Below, one piece after another: positions 46,790-57,895 of a stretch of DNA of 64,000 nucleotides; position 1 is the stretch's first letter, and every line of letters starts with the position of its first letter. The DNA is from Cavia porcellus (Eukaryota; Chordata; Mammalia; Rodentia; Caviidae). The translations under genes and the position numbers were made by a program. The notes beneath the pieces were generated by a model. The model was given only the letters and a program-made list of their open reading frames with translations. It made no database searches and was not told the origin of the DNA. The stretch is taken from the NCBI RefSeq assembly GCF_034190915.1, contig NW_026947507.1, positions 30,742,001 to 30,806,000 of the forward strand, given 5' to 3'.

Positions 46790-48216
46790 AATTTTCTTGT
46801 ATAATTGTCTTTGATCCATGGATTATCTAGAAATCTGTTAGTTTCCAAATACTTGTAATTATGGATAGCTTAGTGCTATTGATTTTTAATTTTATTTCAT
46901 TGTAGTTTGTGAACATATTTTGTATTATGCTTAATCTTTTATTTTGAGATGTTTTTGTTACCTATTATATAGTGTATCTTAGTAAGCCATCCATGATATT
47001 TTTTAAAAATATCTATGTTTTGGTATTTTTAGTAGAATGTTCTATAAATATCAGTTAGCTCAAGTGGGATGGTAGTCTTACTTACATTTTTCACTAATTT
47101 TTTATTTTTTATTCTGCCATTTATTCAAAAAGGGTATTGACATCTTCAATTGTGGCTCTGTTTCTGTATTTCTTCTTCAAATTAGTTCTTTTACTTTTCA
47201 TATTGTGGAACTTTCAAGTTGTTCTGTGTTTTATAGTTTTATATGCTCTCATTTTTTGACTTTTTTCTGTGTTAATGGATTTTTTTCTAGTTTAGTGTTT
47301 TCCTCTACTAGTTTGAAAGTTATAACCCTGGTACTAGTAAATTAGCACTTACAACTTTTAATAAGCAAACTTTAGACTCAAATGCCAGTCAGGATCTTTT
47401 GGATGTCCCCATTCTTTCTAAATATTCCAGGACATTTCAGTTATTTTACCTTTTATTACTTTGCACCTTACCTTTAGACACTTTTGGCTTGGAATTTTAG
47501 TTTTATCTTAGTTTTTAATTCACTCAAAATTGTTATGATGATTTTTATACCATCCTTTGACCTGAATATCAGTTTTATTTGCATTTCAGAGCTTCTGGAT
47601 GGAATATTTTATTTTTGCCTGTAGTAATTGCTTATAATTTCAATTCAGTATTTTTATGGATAAGATCTCTATTTTCCTGAACTTTTAAAAATATTTTCTT
47701 AGTAATTAATGGTGGATTCGTGAGAATGTAGAATTCCAGGTTTATTTATTTTTTTGCTGCTCATGTATTCGATCATTTTCTCCCTTCTATGGTAGCTTTT
47801 GAAAAGCTTGCAGTCAGTAAAACTTGCTGCTTGAAGATATTTGTTATGTAGCTGCATTTAAATGATACATTTTTTCTTGTATGTTCTTCTCTTTCCTCAT
47901 AGTTTCTTTTCCAGGCTTAGGTGGAGGTGCTTCCCACAGTTATTACCTCAAGATAATAAAATACATTGTGACTTTCTTACACTTTGAACAGTCATTCTTA
48001 ACCATTCCTCGAATTACCCAAATGACTATACTTTCAGCCTCCAAATCAGACTCTGACTTATGGTTTGCAAACTTTTGCTGTGTTCCATGACACTTGGCCT
48101 GTGTTTCAAATTTGGAATCTCCGTTTCTATCTACGTTACGTTCCATGTAATTTCTTTTCAGTTCAAAACTTCTGTCATTAGTTGTTCTAATGATGACTCA
48201 TTTTGTTCTGTTTTCT
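46790..48216 (-). mobile_element. old L1, ORF2 to ORF1/5' part
   Basis: Antisense L1 landmarks: gtctttgatccatggattat, ttatttcattgtagtttgtg, gttctataaatatcagttag, gggtattgacatcttcaatt, then gagcttctggatggaatatt and later ORF1/5' UTR-like antisense text. Many stops; no frame survives. Confidence 0.65.
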
Positions 48217-48358
48217 GATTTTTGAGACAAGGTCTTGCTGTGAGGTTCAGGCTGGCCTTAACCTCATTATGCAGCCCGGTTGACCTTGAAGCCTCAGTGT
48301 CCTCCTGCCTCAGCCTCTTGAGTGTTGTGATGACAGGCATGTGCCACTACACTCAGCT
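48217..48358 (-). mobile_element. B1 SINE inserted in old L1
   Basis: tttttgagacaaggtcttgc, ggttcaggctggccttaacc and the related agcccggttgaccttgaagc (29-bp duplication), cctcctgcctcagcctcttg and gatgacaggcatgtgccact, antisense. Confidence 0.9.
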
Positions 48359-48790
48359 GAGTATTGTACTCTACATTCCAGATGTTCTATTTGATTCTTT
48401 GTCACATGTGTTTAATAAGTTGTTGTAGTCTGTGGCTTTCATCTACTTTTATGTACTTGTATGGTTTATTTAAACCTAAAAACATATTTAACTTATATGC
48501 TATCTGATAATTGCTCCATGTGAAGTCCTCAGGGGTCTGATTCCGCTGTTGTTTTTGTTAGCTCTTGCTTATGATTTGATTCTCTTAGTGTTGTCTGTCC
48601 CCCACCCCCATGTAAAGTTCAGTTCCTTGGAATATAATTTGTGATATTTTTCTGCATTCTGGAATGAACATTAGTTTCTCTGAAGGACTGTTTTTGTTTA
48701 TGCCAGGTACTTCAGTATACTATATGCCAATGATCTCTACGAATAAAAACCTTACTAAAATTCAGACTACATGAGGAATGGCTCACAGTT
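48359..48790 (-). mobile_element. old L1, 5' part continuing past the B1
   Basis: ttctatttgattctttgtca, gctatctgataattgctcca and gaagtcctcaggggtctgat resemble antisense L1 ORF1/5' UTR sequence. The B1 at 48217-48358 interrupts this L1. Confidence 0.5.
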
Positions 48791-49753
48791 ATTATTTTAG
48801 TAGCCAAATAGATGTATGCAGTTAGGTGGCCAGGATAAGTAAAGTGAATTTCTTCTTTTAACTACTCTATTTCAAAGAGGCTTTAGGGTTTGTCTCTTCT
48901 CCCTTAGTCTACACAAGGCTATGAAGATATGAACTCACATTTTTGATGTCTAACAATGACCATAATCATATAAATTAATATCATCGATGATTCACTCTTG
49001 GTTTCCACTTTCATTTAAAATTTGGACTATTATTATTAATTACTATCATTTTAAAATCACATGGAGATATTTAAAATACTGCTTCTACTAACTGTGTCAC
49101 ACTTTGGTAATTGATTTCAGCTGGGTGGTCGTCGAATGTACTTTGTAAGACAGAGTGCTGGAAGGAAAACATCATTTGGTTCTTGTCTCTGTGACATTTG
49201 TATTAGGTAGGTCTTTTGTGAAGAACACAGAGTCAATTTTACTTTTATTAAGTCTGAGCTTTCTTGTCATTTAATTGTGCAGTCTGTCTTCTGCTTTTTT
49301 ACTACCCTTTCTGATCTTTAAAATGCTTTACTTGAGTTAGTCTTTAAAAGTTTCAAGGATAACTGATGCCTTAAGCTGAACTATGATGAAAGTGTAACTG
49401 TCAGTTGGGGGTTTGGAAGGAGGGAAGAAGTGAGTGTACTGTCAGTGGTCAAATTTGAATGTTCCTTTTTGGATCATGTTTTCTGTTTTTTTTTCAAAAG
49501 TAGTATATAAAAATTATACCCAAAGACTTTTATATTAATCAGTTTTCTGATAATAGAAATTTTATGTCTTTTAAGTGTGAAATATTTTTCTAAATTTAAT
49601 AGTCACATCAGAAATCTTGTCAGATTAAATTTTAGGATATTTATTATAAAATATTAAATTAAGAATATAAAGTCTTTAGAATTCATCTATACTGAAGATG
49701 GTGATGCAGCCCTGGGTTGCAAGGAGAACAAGATAATACATGATACATTTGTA
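48791..49753. other. AT-rich DNA, no gene seen
   Basis: No repeat family recognised. Confidence 0.4.
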
Positions 49754-50400
49754 ATGGTTACCCCAAGTCAAATACAAGAAGTACGGGAAATCTGTCCACA
49801 CACTACAGACCTAGAGAATCCAGCTGAGGGCCTGGATCTCATGCCAATATCCTACATGAGTTTAGCTGAAGACCTAGAGCCCATGACAATGACCCCCACA
49901 AATCCAACTGGAAGCCTAGAGCCCACAACAGTGACTTATGTATGTCTGTTTCATGGATTTGCACTGGGTAGGCCCAAAGGTCAGTAGTGGAAGCCAGAAA
50001 GTCTGTGCCAGTGGGATGAAGAATCTGTGCCAGCATTCTGCACTGGAGTCAAGAAGTGACCCTCAAAATAAGGACCAAGGCTCCTAAGGAAAGTACCACA
50101 GTCATTCTCAGGGACAATGAGGTCCCGAGGTCCTCTGATGATGAGGACAGCCCAGTTCATATCAGGAAACCAGTGTGACAAGCTTCTCCTGGACACTGAA
50201 CAGCACACATCGTCCCCTCCAGAGTGAGGAAGCAATGCTCAAAGTAAAGAGGCCAGAGCTCCACCAAATGAACTGCAGCCACTCTCAGTGACCAGGTCCT
50301 GAGCTCCTCTGAAAACAGCAGAGTTCTTATCAGGGAAGCCAGCATGACAAGCTACTACAGGAGACCCAGCAGCTCCAAGAGAACCAATAGCTCCAGACAT
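49754..50400. repeat. degenerate tandem-repeat block (two periods)
   Basis: 49800-49945 holds three to four degenerate units of about 40-50 bp built on gacctagagaatccagctga, gacctagagcccatgacaat and agcctagagcccacaacagt. 50049-50370 then holds two diverged units about 176 bp apart: gtcaagaagtgaccctcaaa at 50049 and gtgaggaagcaatgctcaaa at 50225; later parts (ttcatatcaggaaaccagtg and ttcttatcagggaagccagc) keep the same spacing. The block is GC-richer than its surroundings. Open frames on both strands are products of the repeat. It may be a decayed minisatellite or part of an LTR with tandem repeats. Confidence 0.65.
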
Positions 50401-50540
50401 CCCTTAGGAGAACCCACCATGCTACTCTTCCTCGCCAAGTCTCCTTTTATGCTGGCATCAGTCCTCAGGTGGGCCACCTGCACTCAGTACAACACTGATT
50501 CAGTTCAGCTGGTGTTTAAGTGCACCATCAGTTTTTAATC

Positions 50541-52343
50541 CACCAAAGGAGGCATTAATACTTTGAACAACCAAAGAACAATACAAATAATGGAGGTTGT
50601 TTTTCAAATACAGAATTAAGAAAAATGCTAAGTTTAGGTCCTTGCTCATTAAGAAGTACGGTCATGAAGGACAAGCAGTGCTTTTCAAAGATATTTTATA
50701 AGCTAACATATTCAATGTCATGTATATTTCGCAGTGACTAAGTTCAATGTGCACATATTACAGTTGAAGAATGGCTTCCAAAAGGTGACACAATTTTCTG
50801 GAGTCAAGCAGCTCTTAAACGACAGAAATAGGGTTTAGCTTCTAAGCTGACTCTGTTCAGTTCTTTCCATGTACGACATCTCCTGCTGTCTTACATTTTT
50901 TCCATCCCCAATAATTTCCCTGGGAGATGTCTCGTAAGTATTTCATTTGTAACTCTTTTACACCAGTATTACGAGCTTGTCTGCACATTTTTACAAGTGT
51001 CACCTGGGCTAATGCACAGGCAAATATTGAGAACCTGCTGTAGTGACAGAAATATAGTGAAGTCTTTTTGATTTCCTGATGTAATTCTTCCTCATCTGTG
51101 TCTGCTGTATATACTATATATTGAGAAGAGGAAACATTTATTTTTTTCTTAAAAAAACTATTAAAAAATTAAATTTATATTTTTGTTAAAAAGTCATTTT
51201 GTCATAGATAAAGCCCATATATGACAGTTTAAACATCTAACAGAGATACAATAAATTTCTGTTATTGCTCGTAATTTCTAATTCATTCTTTTTAGCGTTG
51301 ACTGCATATGTAGTATTTAATACTTATAGAAGCTTGGCCAGTTATCTACTTTATTCTTCCCAATTTGTGTTAGAGGGGTCTGAGACTTGGGTAGATTATG
51401 TAATTTCACCATAATCAACTTATTCATAATGTAGATGTTAAGCTCTTTAGATGGCAGAACTTGTGTTTTTAACCACGATGCCAAGTTACAATCTCCAGCT
51501 CTGTAGAACTTGCAATGAACCGTACATATTTTTAAAACTCTACATGTAATATTTCTGAATAATCTGATTATTATTGAGAGGAAGATTTAGAAGGATAACG
51601 ATTCCCCAAAGCAGAAATATTTGTGCAAAAGATGTCATTTAAATTTGTTTTTCTTATAGGAAAAAACAAAGCAAACGGCTGGCAGTGGGAGAGGACACTT
51701 GTTGGTGGAGGAGTGTCGTAACAAATTTTGGAGCAGAAACAGTAAATGTGGACTCCAGTCAGTCAATTTGGCTGGGGAAAGGCTGCACGTGAAACAGTGA
51801 GATTAGATCATGAGAAGCAGAGCCTTCTCCTGTTTTTTGCATCCTACATACATGGTTCAAATTTCCTTTATAAAACACAAGTACAAAAGCAGCTAGGCAT
51901 TAGCATTCTAAAGCTGAATTTATCCTCATCAAAACTGTGCTTGTAATTCATGACCACAACAGACAGCCCTTATCTACTTAGGAACTAAAATGTAGAAGAA
52001 ATGAGTCTTTAAGTTAACTTAAAATTGGCCTGTTTCTAAGCATGCCACCAATTAAACGTGTTTTAAAAATGTAAGAACTAGTCATTTCTATTGGGTTTTG
52101 AATATAGGATCAAGTGCATATAGGTAATGTCCCTGTAGGTTCTTGCTGAATTTAGCTGAATGTAGAGGCAATTACCAAGAAGAGAAATAACCAAACCATG
52201 CTTCTGAAGATTCATCAGAAGGAACATTGGAAAACTATTAATGGACCTTGCACTGAAGCTGATTTTTTTTTCCCAAGGGTGGTATGAGTTGAGTTATTAT
52301 TAACACTCCCCACTACAAAATAAAGGCAAAAACAAAACCAAGG
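50541..52343. other. AT-rich DNA, no gene seen
   Basis: 50730-50850 weakly resembles an old MIR-like repeat (acagttgaagaatggcttcc). No gene recognised. Confidence 0.4.
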
Positions 52344-52760
52344 ATATGCTAATGTTCTGATCCCTGGTACCCCACAATGTGATTTTATTTGGAAATTGGG
52401 TCACTGCAGGTATGACAAGTTAAGGTGAAATCACCCTGGAGGAGGGAATGGTTCTAATCCAGCATGGCTAGTTCCTTATGAGAAGATGGTGATGGGGGAG
52501 ATAGGCACACAAGACAATACCATACCAGGATGAAAGTGGAGGCAGGAGTTAAGTCTTTACAGCCCAGAAATGCAAAGGATTATGATGAATCAGAAACAAG
52601 AATGAGGTGAGGAAGGGTTTCCTTGTGAGTTATAGAGGGAGCATAGCTATGCTCATGTCTTGATTTCAGGCTTCTAAAATTGTGAATAATAGGTTTCTCT
52701 ATTTTGAATACTAGTTTGGAGTATTTTATTATTATAGATCCTAGAAGCTGATGTAATACG
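52344..52760 (+). mobile_element. ERVL-MaLR (MLT1) LTR
   Basis: Sense landmarks in order: cacaatgtgattttatttgg, aaattgggtcactgcaggta, aagttaaggtgaaatcaccc, ttctaatccagcatggctag, ccttatgagaagatggtgat, then aggcttctaaaattgtgaat and tattttattattatagatcc at the 3' end. It appears solo. Confidence 0.8.
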
Positions 52761-54574
52761 TAGTAGAATAAATCAGAAGTGTGTAGCCATTTTTTTAAAA
52801 CATAGAACTATTTGTATTATTTTCAAAAACTAGGAAACCTTTTTACTTTTAAGGAAAAGCATTTTGTTTAATGCTGAATAATGTTTTGTTTAATCTTGAA
52901 TAATTTAATTATGCAAATGTTGAGCTAATTATCTTAACATCAGTTTAAAGAAATTTTCTCTGCCCTTATTTTACATGTTTTTTGAAAATATAAATTAATG
53001 CATACTATAATATGTAAATACAGGCCATAATATCACTTTAATATTGTACATTAATATCTAGTTTTGAAGAATTTCTATTTGAAAACAAATGATTTTATAC
53101 ATGAGCATTCATACAGGATATAAAAAACAACTTAGAAACAAGAGAAGGAAAAAACCTAGCATCAAAGGAATTGACTTCTAATCTTGACATTATAATTTAA
53201 AACTTCTGCAAGCCATTTTGCCGCTGACCAACGAGTCATTTTCTCTGTTTTAATATTGAGGTACGTGGAGATCAAATGAAAGAGAGAATCTTCTAAATTT
53301 ATAGTATGCATAGTATATTGTGAGTACTCAGCATGGACCTGTGAACAAATATGAGGACATAATGGAGATGAGTCCTGAATTAAATTAGGCAACATGTGGC
53401 AAAGCTTTGAGTTTTCTCTTCCCTGTTTCTCTGTGACACCACACTGTCCCCACTTTCCTAGTGAAGCAAGAGTAAATTTCATTTGGCAGTTTGGGATTCT
53501 GTACCAGATACATAACAATCTTTGATGGATATTGAAGATCTAAAGAAAACATACAGTTGTCACTGTCTTCCAGATCTTAAATACAGGTTTGATGTGAATA
53601 AGATTATTTGGGCTCTGTGTAATATTGTAGAGGTGGGAGGATCACTTCTTGAAATTAAGTTCAGAAGGTTTGTCATAGGACTCAGATTTGACTTTTCAAC
53701 AAAGAAACTAGATAATTCTGGAGCAAACAGATTACAACACACCTTCAAAAGAAACTTTGGTCTTAGTGATCAAACGCTGAAACAGTCCACTATGTCTTTA
53801 GAAAGCTTTTCTTTACCAAAATAGACACTTCCAACTAAATTATGATTTTATATCACTGTATATTATTTTGAAACAAAAATGCAGCATGGTAATCCTGTCA
53901 AGGCGAAAATGAATCATATACCCTAAATTTTGTTTTCCATGAAGAAACTCTTTCAACAGGGTTTGTTAATTCTTTAATTCACAGTTGTGCTGAGAACTGA
54001 GGCTAGAGAATATATATTTTTCTTTGAAATTAAATAAATTAGATGACATTATTAGGTCTTTAGTAAAATCAGTCGAGTTTTAATAAATTATGAGTGTTCT
54101 TGAAAGGTTGAGTGATGTTAATTACATAAAATCAAGAAAATTTATTTCTTTTGGTTTCAGAAAAGCTTTGTCTTGATTATTCATAATGGAGATTTACAGT
54201 GGGTATAGTGGAACATGAAATGGGAAAAGGCTTGGAGTTGGAGACCATGAGGTTAGTCATACAGGATCAGAAGTCTATTAAATGTGGTAATCAAGACTTT
54301 TAACATATCTCAGACACAGATTCCTCATTTAGCAAAGGATATATAAAAGCTAAAAGGTTTCTGGACTTTATTCTACTTCTAAAAGGTATAATTCTATGTC
54401 TGTGATTTTACTGAAGTTATCCATTAACAAACACTATAATAAGACTAAAAAGTTTTACCTTTTCTTTAAAATGGCCTTGTAGTAAACAACAGATTTTCCA
54501 AAATTAAATAGCTATATTTAAACCTATTATCACTAAAATATATTCTAGAAAATATGCAAAATTGCACGCAAAGT
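52761..54574. other. no gene seen
   Basis: A 118-codon minus frame at 53162-53518 and a 100-codon plus frame at 53522-53824 have no recognisable domain and no splice context that I can see. Confidence 0.4.
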
Positions 54575-54603
54575 ATTATACTATCTTTTAAAGATAGTAT
54601 AAT
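54575..54603. repeat. perfect 14-bp inverted repeat with 1-nt spacer
   Basis: attatactatcttt at 54575-54588 faces its exact complement aaagatagtataat at 54590-54603. More AT-rich partial palindromes follow to about 54640. Confidence 0.8.
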
Positions 54604-54838
54604 TATAAATTTTTATAATTTATAATTTATACAGATTTTACAAATATAACAATGTGTGAAATGCACCCAGCTCACATTTAGGTTGGCTCTTGAGTGGCAC
54701 AAAACACAATATTGTACAAGTAACTTTGGTAATTGCACTTCAGTGTACTTCAGTGGCCATTTACAGTTTATAGAGCTATTTCTGAAAGTATAATTTATTT
54801 AACAGTTAATATAGAACTTCAAAGAAAACTCATGAATA

Positions 54839-55212
54839 TGATTTCTTATTGCTAGAAAAAATACCCAACACTCACAAGTTAAAGGAGCTAAGGTTTATTT
54901 CAGCTCATAATCTACAGAGGTTTCAGTCCATAGTAGGCTGGCTCCACAGCAGCAAAGCATGGTAGAGAAGCAACAGTCCATGGCAAGATAGGCAGCTACA
55001 AGCCTATTTGTTGGTGCCACGTACATCCAGAGTGGGGCTTTCCATTTTCTATACCCAGAACTATGTATGGTAAACCAATCGGAAGACTAATATAGCTATC
55101 ATTCATGCTTTATTCATACTCACACATCTTCTATCTAACCACTTCCAAAAAGCTCCACCTGTGAGCATGTGAAGCTTGAGGTGGGAGGGACATTTGGTAA
55201 AAGACATAATAG
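54839..55212 (-). mobile_element. ERVL-MaLR LTR
   Basis: Antisense landmarks: tgatttcttattgctagaaa, agctaaggtttatttcagct, cagaggtttcagtccatagt, aggctggctccacagcagca and ttgaggtgggagggacattt. Same class as 29971-30350, with a polyadenylation-type region near its 3' end on the minus strand. Confidence 0.7.
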
Positions 55213-55411
55213 CTTTAAAGAGAAGTTTTGTGCATGGTTGTATGTATACATAAATGCCATACATGTTGCTTTAGCTGATTTTTATGATGTATTTACTATA
55301 AAAGCCTAAATTAAAATTTTAAAAGCATCAAATTCTATTTTAAATGTATCAGGAGACAGAAATAGTGATTTAATCTGTGATGATTTTGGAGATAAATATA
55401 TTTTGGGGGGT

Positions 55412-55601
55412 GTTTGGGGAGGCAGTACTGGTGACTTTTATGCTGTTCTACAGCTTCAGGTTACTTTTTGTGTGTATTTTTAATTTTGAGATAGGCTTTC
55501 TCTAAAATGCTTATTTTCCCAGACTGGGCTCAAATTGGGGATTCTTCTGCTTTAGCATCCTGGTGCTAGGTTTACAGGCAAGCACCACGATGCCTGGGTA
55601 T
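55412..55601 (-). mobile_element. B1-dID-type dimeric SINE
   Basis: An ID-like antisense part (ggcagtactggtgac to gctgttctacagct) is followed by a B1 antisense part (ttttgagataggctttctct, cccagactgggctcaaattg, tcttctgctttagcatcctg and tttacaggcaagcaccacga). Diverged. Confidence 0.75.
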
Positions 55602-56034
55602 GATGTTCTTAATATCAGCATGCTTTGCATATAGAAATGTCCAAATTATTGATAAATGCTTATCTGTGAACATTAGGCTAATTTTTATCAAAGTTGGTAG
55701 AATATTTTTCTTCCCATGTTGCTGGGCTTTCACTATCATTTTATAGTAATAAATAACTGTGTCTGGTTGTTTTTCAACCTTTTAAAACTTAACTTGTTGA
55801 TGTATTTTCATTGTATCTCCAAAGTTCTTTATTTTTGTCCTGGGATGGTTTGAAGTTGAGTTATTTCTTCTATAAAATGCTTTATAGTTTTGTGTTTGTT
55901 TATATGGGCAAGGATGGTTTTTAACCAGATAAAAAGAAAATGAGTATATTATAAATGGACATATTTGTAAGTCTACATTAGTTTGAACTACTCCTTGGGT
56001 GTTTGAGTGTAGTGCATACTTTTCTGTGTTTTAT

Positions 56035-56118
56035 TATAAATTGTTTTTTTACTAGGGATTAGACTCATAACCTCTTGCTTGCCAAGCATTATGCCACTGA
56101 GCTAAATCCCCAGTCCCC
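56035..56118 (-). mobile_element. ID SINE with target-site duplication
   Basis: The minus strand shows ggggactggggatttagctc, agtggcataatgcttggcaa and gagtctaatccctagta with an A-run. tacttttctgtRtttta at 56018-56034 recurs at 56119-56135, with one change. Confidence 0.85.
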
Positions 56119-56135
56119 TACTTTTCTGTATTTTA

Positions 56136-57469
56136 ATATATTTACTCTAATCATTATTTTCCCTAAACACAAATTTATACTCTGTAACTTTCTCCAATGA
56201 TGTGGGGGGAAAGATAGCTATGTAAGTGACAACATATTTTAAAATTCAGAAACAATTTTAATATCATCTTGTCTCTTTTCGTTTGTCTGGTTTATATTGT
56301 TTAATTTTACTTATCTGGGTATCACCACTGGGTATCACAACTCTTTAGCTATACACATATGTAGATACAGATGTAGTTTTAATTTTATATCTCCTTCTAT
56401 TCCTAATAGAATTTAAAAGTTCCATAATTTCAAAGACTTTTGTTATTATTATTGTTGTTGTTGTTATTGCAATCCTAGCACTCAGAGCAATACTTGGCAA
56501 AGAGTAGGCTCTGAATGTATAAAATGAATGGATGGATGGACTTTTTTCAAAACAAGTAGAGTAAAACTTTAATGTGGTTGATAGTTAGGGTTGGTGGCAA
56601 ATGTAACTTGGGGTGAATTAGGATATTTTTCTATTTTGATAGCAGCACAAAGTGAAATAACATAAAGCAAACAGAGGCCAACAGGAGAGGCCTCCTTTGT
56701 GTGGAGCAGTTCACAGAGGGGTGAAGAGGCTGCTCTGGCTACCTGGGTAAACCTGGGGAAGAGGGTGGGCTTAACATTCCCAGGGAAGCTCAGTGGGCAG
56801 AGCCATTGCAGAGCTTGGAGAAAGGCCCACAAAGTCTCAGTTGCTCTGTGTATTTCTGAGGACAATTTCTCCAGTGTGTCACTAGTGTCATACAGGAAAT
56901 ATTCTACCAGGCAAAGGGCCATTGTTCGTAACATTGAAAAGTACCTATTTTCTGAGTGGTTGGCTATTCTGGATGTTTGGCTTCTGATCCCAGTTATCTC
57001 CAGGCTACTGTGTCACTTTGGAAGCATTTCATCCGGTGACCCCACAGTGTCCTATTGCCAGTGAGAAAATTGGACTCAGTCAACATTTCCCAAACTATAT
57101 TCCTCTGTGTGTCACTGTCATCTTCTGTGCCATAGCCATGTACCTACCTCCACTGTTATTTGTTCCTTTTAACTGCCTCGTTTTCATTTTTTAAAAATTT
57201 AAGTGAATTTACTTATTTGAAAAGAAAAAAAAGAAAAGTACCTGTTTTCTTTCTTTCAAAAATATTACAATATTTTTCTGTAGGTAAGAATAAAAGTTCT
57301 GCCCAAGAACAAAGACTGACAACTCTGACACCACCTGACAGATGGCATGGATTTTAATGCTGTAATTCCAAGCTAAAGAGCAAACTGACTTAAAACTAAT
57401 CTTTCAAAACCCAAGTGGAGGAGTGTCTGTAATGTTTTTCACCTGGAAAATACCTTAGCTCTCTTATTC
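56136..57469. other. no gene seen; (TTG/TTA)n tract
   Basis: 56440-56468 is a run of TTA/TTG triplets. 56650-57065 is GC-richer with 121-codon open frames on both strands that have no recognisable domain. Confidence 0.4.
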
Positions 57470-57895
57470 ATCATTGTCTTAATTTCCATTGTGCTGTAAC
57501 AAATTATTGCAAACTTAATTGGCTCAAAATAGTTCACACATGCTTTTCTTGCAGTCTGGAGGTCAGGTGTTCAAAATGAGTCTTACTAGGCTCAAATCAA
57601 ATGTCAGCATCACATTGCTTCTGATGGCTCTACAGATGTCATCTTTTATAGCCTTTCCCAGCTTTTAAATGTTACCAACATTCCTTGGATTGTGACTTTT
57701 TTCCTTCTTCAGAGCCAGCAAGAGTGGATCAAGTCCCTCTCATACCACATCACTCTGCAATAACACTACTGTCCTCTTCTTCCCACTCAAGGACCACTCA
57801 GGTGATCCACAACCAGGCTGATGGATTATCATCCACTGTTCTATCTGTTACCTTCATTCTCCTTTGCTGTGTGACATCACATGTTTTGGGGGGTA
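57470..57895 (-). mobile_element. probable MLT1-like LTR, diverged
   Basis: Antisense order: ttccattgtgctgtaacaaa, ttattgcaaacttaattggc, tcaaaatagttcacacatgc and ttgcagtctggaggtcaggt match the antisense 3' end of MLT1-type LTRs. The 5' part is not clearly aligned. The plus frame 57685-57978 runs through it. Confidence 0.5.

Noticed and set aside
56569..57064. 121-codon open frames on both strands
   Set aside because: Two opposed frames over the same GC-richer DNA without recognisable domains suggest composition, not coding.
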